Below, piece after piece: positions 42,936 to 52,720 of a DNA stretch of 64,000 nt (its first letter is position 1; each line of letters opens with the position of its first letter). This DNA is from Marinimicrobium locisalis. GTDB lineage: Bacteria > Pseudomonadota > Gammaproteobacteria > Pseudomonadales > Cellvibrionaceae. Both the position numbers and the translations under genes were made by a program. The notes under the pieces were generated by a model. It saw nothing but the letters and a program-made list of their open reading frames with translations. It made no database searches and was not told the DNA's origin. The stretch is from contig NZ_JBDLLG010000003.1 of NCBI RefSeq assembly GCF_039822625.1, positions 62,001-126,000 of the forward strand, given 5' to 3'.

Positions 42936-44276
42936 TTATAGTTCTTTCACTAAATTCACTACCGATTTAAACTTACCATTTGCATTTTTCTCAATATCGG
43001 CGACATAGTTCACTCGAACTGACATAGATTCACTGGTGCTAGACTTTAGCTTACTAATGATGAGCGACTCATCAAATTTATCACGCTCCTCCTCCCTCAA
43101 AACAGCGTTTACGACAAGGGTGTATTTAGATTCTTGGACAACCTGCGCTAACTCTAAACCAGGGATGCCTTTGAATACTGGGCTCAGTCGCCCAACCAGT
43201 CTCCCTTCTGGAGTGACAATGATGTCATCCAGTCTTCCATCCACACTGTCAAACGTATAAGGGTCTCTTAAATCGCTGCAATGAACAAGATCCCCAATCT
43301 CATAGCGGATCAAAGGCATCCCAAAGTTCACAAGGCCTGTTACGACAACAGAGTATAAGTCATTGCCCTTATCGATCAGCTCAATTATGGAGTATGTTGG
43401 GTCATTGTAGTACTTATCATCACTATTAAAAGCTGATATACACATTTCCGCGCAGCCGTAGTGATCGTATATTTTTGAACAGAAAAAGCTCTCCACCTTA
43501 TTTCTAATAGTTGCTGTTAAGGACTCGGAGGAGGTAACAATGAATTTCGGGCTGAAGTTTAACTTTAGCCCCTTCTTCATCGCTAAGTATTGTAACTCAA
43601 ATAACGCCGAGGGATGTGAGTCTATGTATTCAGGCTGCCATCTATTCAGAGCCTCGATATACTTCGATATAGTGTCAGGGGATATATCATAAACAGATAG
43701 ATACTGCGTCCTATTAAAATAGTCATACCTATCTACTTTTCGGCTTCCTCTTTTGTAAATTTTACGTCCGGCAAGAATAGTGCTCTTTGCTCGGTATGAT
43801 GCGCCCAGAGATTCCAAGAAGTTATTAAAGAATGCATAGTTTACTCTTCTAGACTCCTTTGTCGCATAAATCGTTAAAGGCGTTCCACTGGTTCCACTTG
43901 TTGATATTTTAACTTCAGGGTAATAACAGCTGCCGGGCCCAGGCACCAAAGACTTAACGTTATTAACGACATCTTTCTTGGTTAGCAAGGGAAAATAATT
44001 ATGAATATTTTTCCTATTGATAAGCTCTACATCGACGTCAGCCAAGATACCTTTGTAATACGGCACGTTACTTTGACAATGTTTTAGCAACTGCTTGAGC
44101 CTCTGGTCTTGGAGCTCGAACGAGCTTTTATCAGGAGGGCTAAAAGCGTGTTTCAGCTTTTTATAGGTGTCCGGCAGCGGCCCCATAAATCGATCGGCGT
44201 ACGTCTTCACTCCATAAAGGGAAATCATGGCGTTCTGAAAGACGACTGGACTATTCAAGTATATACTGCTAATCAT
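42936..44276 (-). CDS. phenylacetate-CoA ligase/CapK-like adenylate-forming protein
   Basis: A 446-residue protein of the adenylate-forming superfamily. The phosphate-binding loop is STSGTSGTPLTIYAT, and the later motif DHYGCAEM plus RYEIGDLVHC and the VDGRLDDIIVTPEG hinge are in order. Members of this CapK-like group occur in capsule and exopolysaccharide loci and probably activate a carboxylic acid for attachment to sugar or amine. The ACP/CoA partner is not seen here. Downstream of a glycosyltransferase gene by 35 nt, so cotranscribed. A+T-rich. Confidence 0.8.
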   Translation of the reverse strand: MISSIYLNSPVVFQNAMISLYGVKTYADRFMGPLPDTYKKLKHAFSPPDKSSFELQDQRLKQLLKHCQSNVPYYKGILADVDVELINRKNIHNYFPLLTKKDVVNNVKSLVPGPGSCYYPEVKISTSGTSGTPLTIYATKESRRVNYAFFNNFLESLGASYRAKSTILAGRKIYKRGSRKVDRYDYFNRTQYLSVYDISPDTISKYIEALNRWQPEYIDSHPSALFELQYLAMKKGLKLNFSPKFIVTSSESLTATIRNKVESFFCSKIYDHYGCAEMCISAFNSDDKYYNDPTYSIIELIDKGNDLYSVVVTGLVNFGMPLIRYEIGDLVHCSDLRDPYTFDSVDGRLDDIIVTPEGRLVGRLSPVFKGIPGLELAQVVQESKYTLVVNAVLREEERDKFDESLIISKLKSSTSESMSVRVNYVADIEKNANGKFKSVVNLVKEL

Positions 44277-44311
44277 AGACTTAACCTAAAGCACAAGAAT
44301 CTTTCAACATC

Positions 44312-45310
44312 CTATTTATCCAACTCGTAATCTAACTCATCGGCTTTTAAAGACCACGCCTTTTTCATGTCTCGAATGGAGCTCCATCGAGAGCCAAGAT
44401 CATCTTCAGCTATTCCATTCTGAAACTTTCGGAGCCCGCTTGAAATACTTTCTTGGGATCTTAGGTCCACAAAGTTGGCCACGTTCTTGAAGTACCCCCT
44501 TAAAGCCAATGTGTTGGAAAGTAATAGAGGTTTGTTCAACGAAAGAGCCTCATAGGCCCCACAGTTTAACGTAAACTCGTTCTTAGTAAGCACGACAACG
44601 CCGCTGGACTCTGCCATTAATGAAGTAAATTCGGCGTCACTAATGAATCCAGTAAATTCAACGTTAGTAGGCATGCTTTTCATGTCTGCTGTTGTAAACC
44701 TTCGTTTCCAGTTACCGCTTATAATCAATTTTACTTCCGTCGGAAGATTTCCGTATGATTTGACTATCTCTTCTACAGGCTCATCGTTCCCAAAGGAGCA
44801 AACGAAGAACAAGAAGTCTCCATTTCCTCGACTACTCCCGTGGACCTCCTTGGGCTGGCTCATGTCGGGTATTTTATCCTGCAAAACGAAAGGCGTACCG
44901 CCTAATCGCCGAATCACGCGAGCCAAACCTCTATTGGTTACAATGGTTATATCAGCCATTCTAATTGTAAGAGTACTTATGCACCTGAACGTTAGCCACT
45001 TCGGAGACAGTGAGCTTCGGTAGCTGAACTTGAAATTAGTATGGCGGTCAACAATTAGCTTATAACGAAACAACACTCTACAAAGCCCCGCCCACAACGC
45101 CAGGAACATGGAAGGGTTCTGTACCACAAGAACTCTAGGACGCAATGAGATCAGAACCTTTGTAGTTTTTACAATGCAAGCCAAATATCGGAGAAGACCT
45201 TTATGCTTACTTTTAACCTCAATGAGCTGAAACCCGAAGTGGTCAGACAGAACTCTACTTCTTCTATGTTTCTCCCAAGTAATCCAGATCCTTTTTCCGC
45301 CCTCTTTCAT
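44312..45310 (-). CDS. glycosyltransferase-like protein (group 1 type), paralogue of 28975
   Basis: A 332-residue GT-B-like protein. FFVCSFGNDEPVEEIVKSY and GFISDAEFTSLMAESSGVVV match FVCSFDDDEPVSEILDAA and the following block of the protein at 28975, so they are homologous over the whole length. The first half has PRVLVVQNPSMFLALWAGL and VDRHTNFKF. It is the second gene of a minus-strand run Wzx, GT, CapK-like. Sugar unknown. A+T-rich codons in contrast with its paralogue. Confidence 0.78.
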   Translation of the reverse strand: MKEGGKRIWITWEKHRRSRVLSDHFGFQLIEVKSKHKGLLRYLACIVKTTKVLISLRPRVLVVQNPSMFLALWAGLCRVLFRYKLIVDRHTNFKFSYRSSLSPKWLTFRCISTLTIRMADITIVTNRGLARVIRRLGGTPFVLQDKIPDMSQPKEVHGSSRGNGDFLFFVCSFGNDEPVEEIVKSYGNLPTEVKLIISGNWKRRFTTADMKSMPTNVEFTGFISDAEFTSLMAESSGVVVLTKNEFTLNCGAYEALSLNKPLLLSNTLALRGYFKNVANFVDLRSQESISSGLRKFQNGIAEDDLGSRWSSIRDMKKAWSLKADELDYELDK

Positions 45311-45397
45311 AACTTTCCCAACCCTAACGTAGTTAGATTATTTGTCCAAATTATCCGCTCGCGCCAAACAAACGCGCTTCCTGGGTACGCTTTCAAA

Positions 45398-46891
45398 TTA
45401 TAGATTGGTCTTGATGTACTTTCCTTTAATCTCATCTTTAAAATCGATTAATGAGTTTTTTAATTTTGTATTCAAAAATACGCTGACGGCTAGAAAAACA
45501 ACCAAGACGAACGCCAAAAGTGTTTTCCCAGCCAGCATTTTCCAGATACTATGCTCAAGCCCCCACAAAAAATGATCAACCAACGTTATTCCTATTCCAG
45601 CTACGATCAAGGTGGCTGCATAGTATAACTTTATCCCGTTGTCAAAATATTTTTTTGACAGAAAGAACGAAACTAAAAGCACAAATATCTCTGTAGCGAG
45701 GATGGAGCTTGCAGCTCCAAGGAATCCTAGCTTGGGAATCAAAACTAGATATAAAACTGTTGCAATTAAAGCGGAGGCATATTTTATATAAGTAATAACA
45801 ATAGTTCTTTCTGTAACTAAGAAACTGAAGAAGAAGAAAAACCGTAAATTGCTTATAAGAACACCAAAGACCAGTATTGGCACTGCAGTCGCAGCAGGAT
45901 GGAAGGGGGGCGACGCCATTATTGAGATAACGGGTCCACTGAAAAGAGCTATACCCGTAGCCACTAGGACCATTATGGTGGTAATTCCATCAAACACTAG
46001 AGGGAATACAGTTACTCCCTTATCCTCTGACTGATATAGCTTAAACCTCTCTGTTTGCCACCACTGAGAAAATGGATTCCATATTAGAAGAGGCAGTATA
46101 GTTGAAAACTTAGCTGCGAGCTCAAAAAGCCCCACTTGATCTAGGTCACTGAAAATTCGAATGAAGTATCTATTTGACGATGCAACATAAAGCCCCGCTA
46201 TTCCAGCCAACCACAATGGCCAACTGAACTTGAAGAGCCTTTTTACTAGGTTCCCTTTATATTTTATTCCAGAGTTATAAAGAATATAGCAAGCGGCTAC
46301 CGAGGCCATAACCGATGAAGCTAGAAGTGCGGACCATATTACCCCGATAACTCCTTTATTTAAATAAACAACAAACAGTATATTCAACGATAGCTGTAGA
46401 ACCAATTTACTAATAGAGTTCGCAATAAAAATAAAGGGTTTCTCTTTTAGCCTAAAAAACGTTAACCCATAGGCTTCCAAAGCTGATGTAAATAGCAAGG
46501 TACCGTAAAGAGCTACGTGAATATTGTAGCTTTTATCACCAAATAGAATGCGGGCAATCAGTTCGCTATTTAAGGCCACCACGAGAGTGGAAATCAAACT
46601 TACAAAGCCCGTCACTAATAGCGCCGTAGATATCACCGAACTTCTATGCTGCTCATCCTCTTTCTCATAGTAAAATTTCGGTACGGCCTGCGCAAATCTA
46701 GCTCCAATGACAAGCTCAAAAAGAGCTATCATCACGATTAACAGGCTGACGACACCATAGTCTGCTGGCGACAGGTAGGAGGTGTAGATTGGCAGCATGA
46801 TGAAGCCGGCAAGCTGCCGAACGATCGAGCCCACCGAGTAGATCGCAATGTGTTGAGCCGCTTGCTTCTTGCCGGTTCTAAGCGGAGCCAT
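45398..46891 (-). CDS. polysaccharide flippase, Wzx/MOP superfamily
   Basis: A 497-residue membrane protein with about fourteen TM helices (GSIVRQLAGFIMLPIYTSYL, GVVSLLIVMIALFELVIG, LWLAGIAGLYVASSNRYFI). The N-terminal IYSVGSIVRQLAGFIMLPIY and YLSPADYGVVSLLI are typical of Wzx-type lipid-linked oligosaccharide flippases. It should move the repeat unit across the inner membrane. Its first 14 nt overlap the upstream glycosyltransferase gene. The change from high to low G+C lies inside or at the beginning of this gene. Confidence 0.87.
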   Translation of the reverse strand: MAPLRTGKKQAAQHIAIYSVGSIVRQLAGFIMLPIYTSYLSPADYGVVSLLIVMIALFELVIGARFAQAVPKFYYEKEDEQHRSSVISTALLVTGFVSLISTLVVALNSELIARILFGDKSYNIHVALYGTLLFTSALEAYGLTFFRLKEKPFIFIANSISKLVLQLSLNILFVVYLNKGVIGVIWSALLASSVMASVAACYILYNSGIKYKGNLVKRLFKFSWPLWLAGIAGLYVASSNRYFIRIFSDLDQVGLFELAAKFSTILPLLIWNPFSQWWQTERFKLYQSEDKGVTVFPLVFDGITTIMVLVATGIALFSGPVISIMASPPFHPAATAVPILVFGVLISNLRFFFFFSFLVTERTIVITYIKYASALIATVLYLVLIPKLGFLGAASSILATEIFVLLVSFFLSKKYFDNGIKLYYAATLIVAGIGITLVDHFLWGLEHSIWKMLAGKTLLAFVLVVFLAVSVFLNTKLKNSLIDFKDEIKGKYIKTNL

Positions 46892-48047
46892 GGCCGTTCA
46901 CCTTTGGGACGATTCTATTGAAAATCTCGAGTAGCTTATGATGCGTTTGGTCCAAAGAATAATGGTCTTCAACGGTTCTGCGCGCCTGCTTTCCTATCCG
47001 GTCTCGTAAATCGGTGTCCCCCAGAAGGTCGGCCAGGGCTTTGGACGCCGATTCGACGTCGCCCTCCTTGTAAATAAGTCCGGTTTTACCGTGTTCAGTG
47101 GCGCCACACACAGACGGGTTATCCGGCACCACCACCGGCAAGCCACAAAGCATGTATTCGAGGATAGACAAGGAGTAACCCACCTCTCCTTTTGAGGGGT
47201 GGAACGCCAGCGAGCCCTGGGGCAACAACGCTGTTACCCCGGCCACTCTCCCCGGGAAGCTTACTTCGTTCTCTAGCCCCATGTCTTTCGCCGTCTGGAT
47301 GAGCAAGTCCCGGTCGGGGCCATCCCCGAGGTAGAGATAGTGCCAATCGGCTGCCCCTTGCGCGCGTTTGAGCTCAGCTAAGGCTTCCAACGCAAAAAGT
47401 GCGCCTTTATACCGGTTGGCTCTGGCTGCGGTAACTATAAGCTTCTTGTTCGTAGGAATACTGAAGCGCTCATGGGTATCTTGGGGTTCCGGACGTTCCA
47501 AAGGGATGCCGTTATCCGCGGCAAAGCACTTGTGCCGGGGTACGCAGCCCACTTGGATAAAGCGCTCCCGAATGTACTCGGTTGCGCCGATGCAAGCGTC
47601 GGCCGTATAGGCGGGGATGCGGTTCATCCAGGTTTTGAGCGCTCGCTTTATGCCTTTGGGGCGAGTTCGCAGTCCTGGGGTGTGGTCGTGAATAAGAATC
47701 CGACGCACTCCGGCCAGTCGGTAGACGGCGTACACCCAATGTCTTGGAGCCCGATCGGAGAAGTATATTACCCGCACCTTATTTCTGCGCAGAAAGCGCA
47801 GCTGCATCCATAGCGATGCCAGGGAGAAGCGGGAGAAATCGGCCACCACTGGTGAGACAGGCGCGTTCTCAATCACCTCGGGGAGCTTGCTGATACTGGG
47901 GTAGGCCAGAATGGGGGTCATCTCGCCCTGGTACGCTTCGGCTAGCGCGGCCCAGTAGCTCTCCATCAGCCACCAGGCATAGCCAACGTCGGAGTCCCAG
48001 TTGGCCACTAGCAGGAGACCGGGCTTGGCGAAAGAGCCTCTAACCAT
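46878..48047 (-). CDS. glycosyltransferase, GT4-like
   Basis: A 389-residue GT-B enzyme. The donor-binding half has VTAARANRYKGALFALEALA, LYLGDGPDRDLLIQTAKDMG and an E-x7-E-like segment GEVGYSLSILEYMLCGLPVV. HDHTPGLRTRPKG in the first half is an acceptor-site loop. It overlaps the sulfotransferase gene upstream by 8 nt and the flippase gene downstream by 14 nt, so the three are translationally coupled. G+C content is back to the genomic level. Confidence 0.87.
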   Translation of the reverse strand: MVRGSFAKPGLLLVANWDSDVGYAWWLMESYWAALAEAYQGEMTPILAYPSISKLPEVIENAPVSPVVADFSRFSLASLWMQLRFLRRNKVRVIYFSDRAPRHWVYAVYRLAGVRRILIHDHTPGLRTRPKGIKRALKTWMNRIPAYTADACIGATEYIRERFIQVGCVPRHKCFAADNGIPLERPEPQDTHERFSIPTNKKLIVTAARANRYKGALFALEALAELKRAQGAADWHYLYLGDGPDRDLLIQTAKDMGLENEVSFPGRVAGVTALLPQGSLAFHPSKGEVGYSLSILEYMLCGLPVVVPDNPSVCGATEHGKTGLIYKEGDVESASKALADLLGDTDLRDRIGKQARRTVEDHYSLDQTHHKLLEIFNRIVPKVNGHGSA

Positions 48048-48813
48048 GGTCAGCCACCAATTGGCCGTTGACTACCTTTTGCCGGGTAAGGCTGTCGAAG
48101 CCATAACCAAAGCTCTCAATGTCTTCCCGATACAACTCCCCCACCTTCTGAATCGCTTCGGGGCTATACACCTGACGGTAGTCTCCGCGCTTGGAGGCAT
48201 TCGCATGGGCCAGCGTGGCCGAAGGGTTCACTCGCTGAGCGATGGTGGCAAAGTCTTCGCCGATATGCTCGAAGTACCCAAGGTAGTCCAGCAGCAAATG
48301 GCCGCGACGGTCTCTTAGGAAGTAACTCTGCGGGCGCAGGTGAAGGTGACTGCTCAGCCTCCCCGGTGTCAACCACTCCAGCACGAATTGATCAAAGCTC
48401 TGAATGTGAGACCAATTGGCTTCCGCCCAGGCTTTGTCTTTCTCATCCCAACCGCCGTTTTTAAGGTACTGATAGGCGGAGTACAGGCGGTCCCAGGGAT
48501 TGCGCACGAACGTAAATTTGAAAAATCGGTCGAAGTCCTTCCGGCCGAAAATGACACGGTAATGCCATGCCGTGTAATGGTAGGGAAGCTCGCCGAATAG
48601 ACTGAGCGCCACTGAGGTTCCCGCGGACTTGGTAATGTGGATAAAGATCGCCTCCCGCTGGGTGAAACCTCTCAGGGAGAAGTTGCCCTTCGGGTGCTCA
48701 TTGACGCGGGTCTTCAGGTGCTCAAACTGCCTTGGATGCCGCAGCTTGTAGAGCCAGTAGCGGCTTTCATTAGAGAGCGTGCGCCTGTATAGTTTTCGCA
48801 GCGTGGACATCAC
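48040..48813 (-). CDS. sulfotransferase family 2-like protein
   Basis: A 257-residue cytoplasmic sulfotransferase. The PAPS loop is IFIHITKSAGTSVALSLFGE and the second motif is FKFTFVRNPWDRLYSAYQYL, both typical of the carbohydrate sulfotransferase 2 family. The gene leads the coupled trio sulfotransferase, GT4, flippase, so the polymer may be sulfated before export. It is divergent from another sulfotransferase-like gene at 48894. Confidence 0.85.
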   Translation of the reverse strand: MMSTLRKLYRRTLSNESRYWLYKLRHPRQFEHLKTRVNEHPKGNFSLRGFTQREAIFIHITKSAGTSVALSLFGELPYHYTAWHYRVIFGRKDFDRFFKFTFVRNPWDRLYSAYQYLKNGGWDEKDKAWAEANWSHIQSFDQFVLEWLTPGRLSSHLHLRPQSYFLRDRRGHLLLDYLGYFEHIGEDFATIAQRVNPSATLAHANASKRGDYRQVYSPEAIQKVGELYREDIESFGYGFDSLTRQKVVNGQLVADHG

Positions 48814-48893
48814 ACTCGACTCCCTTCCAAAGGTGAGTATACTAACGAAAATTCAACGCCAACACTACTATCAATCAAGGATGCCACCCGTTC

Positions 48894-49736
48894 ATGTTTA
48901 TCTCTGATCCACTGGTTTTTGTTGAGCTTCACAAAACCGCCGGCTCACATATCGGCCGCTGCCTGAGAGCCATTCTGGAAGGCCGCCAGGAAGGCAAGCA
49001 CAACATGGTTCCTCCGGCGCTGTATGATCGATTTATTCTAGGGTCAATACGCAACCCGTGGGATTGGTATGTTTCCCTCTGGGGCTTTGGCTGCGACGGC
49101 AACGGCAGCGCCTACCACCAAGCCACCCGCCGTTTTGGCTGGTCTTACTATTGGCGCCAACTCAATAAGGAAATGGGTAAGACCTGGCTCACCCCCTCGG
49201 AGTATTTGACTCAGATAGTAGCAGATGCGCGCAAGCCCGTTAATGCCTGGCGCGAGGCCTACCGTGACAGTAGCGATCCGGCCTGCTTTCGAGCCTGGTT
49301 GAAGCTCATCATGAACCCCGAACACCGTTACGACATAGGAGAGGGCTACGGGTTCAGTCCGATCTCTCACCACAGCGGCCTTTTGACCTACCGCTTCTTC
49401 AAGCTATTTTCCTGCCTTCGCCGCGACCTGTATCGCGCCCCCGGTCTGGCCCAGGCGGAAAACCTTCAAGCGGTGTGGGCACAACATGGCATCACCAACG
49501 CTATCGTTCGAACCGAAGCCTTGGAGGATGAACTCATTCAGGCGCTGGAACTCGCCGGCATCGCGCTGTCGGAGAGAGATAGGACGTTTATCCTGGAGGG
49601 AAAAACCCAGAAGACCAACACCTCCACGCGCAAACCCGCCGATTACTATTACGATGATGAGACAATTGAGCTGGTCAATCAGCACGAGTCGTTTATCATC
49701 AAGCACTTCGATTACCAGCCGCCCAAGCCGGCGTAG
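48894..49736 (+). CDS. sulfotransferase-like protein
   Basis: A 280-residue protein. VFVELHKTAGSHIGRCLRAI is a variant of the PAPS-binding loop (HKTAGS) and FILGSIRNPWDWYVSLWGFG matches the second motif. The middle is less conserved, so it may be a divergent family member with an unknown acceptor. It is separated by 23 nt from the next sulfotransferase gene on the same strand; AAGGA is 12 nt ahead of the ATG. Confidence 0.75.
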   Translation: MFISDPLVFVELHKTAGSHIGRCLRAILEGRQEGKHNMVPPALYDRFILGSIRNPWDWYVSLWGFGCDGNGSAYHQATRRFGWSYYWRQLNKEMGKTWLTPSEYLTQIVADARKPVNAWREAYRDSSDPACFRAWLKLIMNPEHRYDIGEGYGFSPISHHSGLLTYRFFKLFSCLRRDLYRAPGLAQAENLQAVWAQHGITNAIVRTEALEDELIQALELAGIALSERDRTFILEGKTQKTNTSTRKPADYYYDDETIELVNQHESFIIKHFDYQPPKPA

Positions 49737-49759
49737 ACATATTCACGGAGACAGAGTTT

Positions 49760-50593
49760 ATGAAGGGCACGCGGTTTCGCTCGGTTTTAAGAGAGAGCTT
49801 AGGCAACATTTGGCGCGAATGCAGAATAGCCGTCACTCCAGTCCCGAAACCGGATAAATGGGTGTTTATTGTCGGCTGCTACAATTCCGGCACTACCCTG
49901 CTGTCAGAGCTGATGTCCCGCCACCCGGATATATCCGGCATCCCCACGGAAGGTCATTTTATTACTGACCAGTTTGTAAAAGATTTCGACATCGGGCTCC
50001 CCAGAATGTGGGTGGATCGTGAGGATATGTTCCGCCTAACCGAAGACGATGAAGGCCCAGAGGTACTTCGATTGAAAAAGGAATGGGGAATGCGGCTGGA
50101 TTTATCCAAAAAGATCTTGCTGGAAAAATCGCCCCCCAACGCCGCTCGGACTCGTTGGTTCCAGAAACATTTTGAGAACGCGCACTTTATCGGTCTAGTA
50201 CGTAACGGCTATGCTGTGGCGGAGGGCATCAGCCGAAAAGGCGACCCTAAACATATCAGAGAGGGCTGGCCGATCGAACGCTCAGCAAGGCAATGGGCAC
50301 GCAGCAATGAGGTCCTCCAAGAAGACGCTAAGCATCTGGAGCATTTTACTTGGGTGAAGTATGAAGAACTGGCGGCCGATCCGAAAACCACGTTGAACCG
50401 CCTCGCCGAGTTCTTGGGTCTGCCCCCCTTCCCTGAATCCGCGTACTCGGATTCGTTTAAGATCCACGAGCGTAATGATTCCGTAAAGGACCTGAACCAG
50501 GTGAGCATCGACCGGCTATCGGCGGAACAAATTCGCACTGTCACTGAGGTGGCCGGGGACGGCCTGCGCCACCATGGGTATGACGTTCTCTGA
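49760..50593 (+). CDS. sulfotransferase family protein
   Basis: A 277-residue sulfotransferase. FIVGCYNSGTTLLSELMSRH is the PAPS loop, in a C-Y-N variant of the usual P-R/P-K-S-G-T form; AHFIGLVRNGYAVAEGISRK is the second motif. The C-terminal LNRLAEFLGLPPF segment is also typical. It forms a two-gene unit with the gene at 48894. It ends 18 nt before the end of a convergent glycosyltransferase gene. Confidence 0.83.
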   Translation: MKGTRFRSVLRESLGNIWRECRIAVTPVPKPDKWVFIVGCYNSGTTLLSELMSRHPDISGIPTEGHFITDQFVKDFDIGLPRMWVDREDMFRLTEDDEGPEVLRLKKEWGMRLDLSKKILLEKSPPNAARTRWFQKHFENAHFIGLVRNGYAVAEGISRKGDPKHIREGWPIERSARQWARSNEVLQEDAKHLEHFTWVKYEELAADPKTTLNRLAEFLGLPPFPESAYSDSFKIHERNDSVKDLNQVSIDRLSAEQIRTVTEVAGDGLRHHGYDVL

Positions 50594-50611
50594 GCCGAAG
50601 GATAAGGAGTT

Positions 50612-51505
50612 CTACCTGCGCCCCAGGAATCGCCGGATCGCCATTTTCACCCGGTTCTCACGGATGGGCAGCGGCGCTGGGCAGACAATAAAAGACCGGA
50701 TAAGGTAAGCCAGCGCTTTGCCCTTTTTGTCTTTCCAGTTCAAGTTAAAGAGGTGAAAGTAGGTCCACCCGTCCGCTTTTCGGCGGACAGACCGCTCCGG
50801 GATGCGGCGATTGATTTCCAGACGACATTGCTCAATGGTGTCAGTATTCACCCCTCGCCGCTGGGTGCCGTGGATACGAACGGTTGAGAGTACGTCCTGC
50901 AACATGGGGACGCGGTATTTTCGGGTCAGACGAATCCACAGATCGCGGTCTTGGTTACGGGTAAGTTCAAGATCGAAGCCCCCCAGTTCATTGAATACAT
51001 CCGTGCGAATCAGGCAGCCGGAACTGGCGCCCGGTAGCTTCGGCTTGACGCATGCGTTTTCGTAGGTCATTTCGTTGTCGGGATAGGACGGCTTCCAAAA
51101 CGGTTTGCCATCCTTGTCCATATGATCACAGGCGCTGCCTACCATGCCCACCTCCGGCCCGGCGATCGCCATAAAAGCCACCTGTTTTTCAAGCTTTTCC
51201 GGGTACCAGCGGTCGTCGTCATCCAAAAAGGCCAAGTACTTGCCCCGGGCATGAGAAGCACCCTGGTTTCTCGCTGTCGGGCAATTGGTGCCCTCGGTTC
51301 TCAACAGCCGAATCCGATCACCGAAGCGCTCCCGCAGGTGCTCCGAGGTACCGTCTTCGGAGCCATCATCCACCACAATGACTTCGAAATTTGTGTACGA
51401 CTGATCGAAAACCGAATCCAATGCTTCGGTCACCCAGAGTTTTCGGTTGTTGGTGGGAATTACCACCGAAACGACGGGAGTCTCCTCGCCGAACTGTGCC
51501 GTCAT
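50612..51505 (-). CDS. glycosyltransferase family 2 protein
   Basis: A 297-residue GT-A enzyme. VSVVIPTNNRKLWVTEALDS, VIVVDDGSEDGT and YLAFLDDDDRWYPEKLEKQV supply the nucleotide-sugar and metal (DDD) sites. No TM helix. It is downstream of the GT4 gene at 51546 on the same strand, 40 nt apart, so the pair may be cotranscribed. Confidence 0.9.
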   Translation of the reverse strand: MTAQFGEETPVVSVVIPTNNRKLWVTEALDSVFDQSYTNFEVIVVDDGSEDGTSEHLRERFGDRIRLLRTEGTNCPTARNQGASHARGKYLAFLDDDDRWYPEKLEKQVAFMAIAGPEVGMVGSACDHMDKDGKPFWKPSYPDNEMTYENACVKPKLPGASSGCLIRTDVFNELGGFDLELTRNQDRDLWIRLTRKYRVPMLQDVLSTVRIHGTQRRGVNTDTIEQCRLEINRRIPERSVRRKADGWTYFHLFNLNWKDKKGKALAYLIRSFIVCPAPLPIRENRVKMAIRRFLGRR

Positions 51506-51545
51506 GCTTTGAATTCCTTGAAGAGTCTCTTGTTAACGAAAGCGT

Positions 51546-52634
51546 TTAATCCAGAACGCGTTGGTACAGCGCCAGTGTCGCTTCCGCATTTTGACGCGCC
51601 GTATAACGCTTTTCAAGCGTTACGTCCATCTTGTGGAGGTTTGGCAACACGGCCGTGACGGCGTTGGCATAACCTTCCGCGCTATGATCTCCAACCAACA
51701 GTTCGGTCTGCCCCGACAGCATTTCCGTCAGCCCCCCCACGTTGTGAGCCACCACCGGAGTGCCCAGTGCCAAGGACTCCAGGGCCACCATGGGAGTTCC
51801 CTCGTGATCCGAACACATCACCAATAGATCGAGCCCCGCCAGGCAGGTCGGGACGTCCGGGCGGTGCCCGTGGAACTCCACCCGCTCATGGATGTCTAGG
51901 GCCCGGGCTCGCGCTTCCAGGTCCGGTCTAAGCTTGCCGTCGCCAATGATGTGAAAGCGAAAATCGCTCATTCCGGCTTTTTGGGTTATTCGAGGAATGG
52001 CTTCCAGAAACAGGTCCACGCGCTTAACCGGCTCAAGTCGACCGATAATACCCACGTGCACGGAGCCGGGCTCAAAAGGGGAAGGGCCGACCTGGGCGGC
52101 CAATCGGTCCCGATCGATACCGTTGTGAATAACCGTAATGTGGCGCTCGGGGTAGATGCGCCCGAGTTGCTTAGCGAGGTCCTCCGATACGGCGATCACG
52201 CATTGCTGCCAGTGCCGCCCGATCCATTGGTCAAGCTTAACCCTAAGCTTGCGCAGGCCCTTGGACTCGAACTCCGGCGCTCCATGGCTGGTACGAACAC
52301 TGCGCCTACAACCGGCCAGCCGCCCGGCCAGCGTGCCCAGAATGTTTTCTTTTTGTCGGTGGGTATGAATGACGTCCGGCCCAAAGGCGCGAACCGCCCG
52401 GCAAAGGCTTCGCAAGATTTGAAAGCTGTTGAGCTGAGTCTCGTCGAAGACCTCTACATCCAGACCGAGTGCCTGGCACTCATCATACAGGCGCCCGTGA
52501 TTCATTAGGATGACTTTCAGATGACAGTACGAGCGAAGGTGGCTCAGCAACGTATAGGCCTGCACTTCCGCGCCGGCCCATAGGTCACCGGAGATGACGT
52601 GGAGTGCTCGCAATTTGCGCTCAGCGGATGCCAT
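51546..52634 (-). CDS. glycosyltransferase, GT4-like
   Basis: A 362-residue GT-B enzyme: LHVISGDLWAGAEVQAYTLL at the N-terminus, VGIIGRLEPVKRVDLFLEAI and the E-x7-E DHEGTPMVALESLALGTPVV in the donor half. Canonical GT4. It leads a two-gene unit with the GT2 gene and is divergent from the GT2 gene at 52721, with an 86-nt gap that probably holds both promoters. Confidence 0.9.
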   Translation of the reverse strand: MASAERKLRALHVISGDLWAGAEVQAYTLLSHLRSYCHLKVILMNHGRLYDECQALGLDVEVFDETQLNSFQILRSLCRAVRAFGPDVIHTHRQKENILGTLAGRLAGCRRSVRTSHGAPEFESKGLRKLRVKLDQWIGRHWQQCVIAVSEDLAKQLGRIYPERHITVIHNGIDRDRLAAQVGPSPFEPGSVHVGIIGRLEPVKRVDLFLEAIPRITQKAGMSDFRFHIIGDGKLRPDLEARARALDIHERVEFHGHRPDVPTCLAGLDLLVMCSDHEGTPMVALESLALGTPVVAHNVGGLTEMLSGQTELLVGDHSAEGYANAVTAVLPNLHKMDVTLEKRYTARQNAEATLALYQRVLD

Positions 52635-52720
52635 TGGTTGCCTCGTTTACGTCCCTAGCAGGGTCAGTTAATATACCACATTGTGACTCGGTGCTTACCG
52701 CCCATCAAGGAGACGCGATC

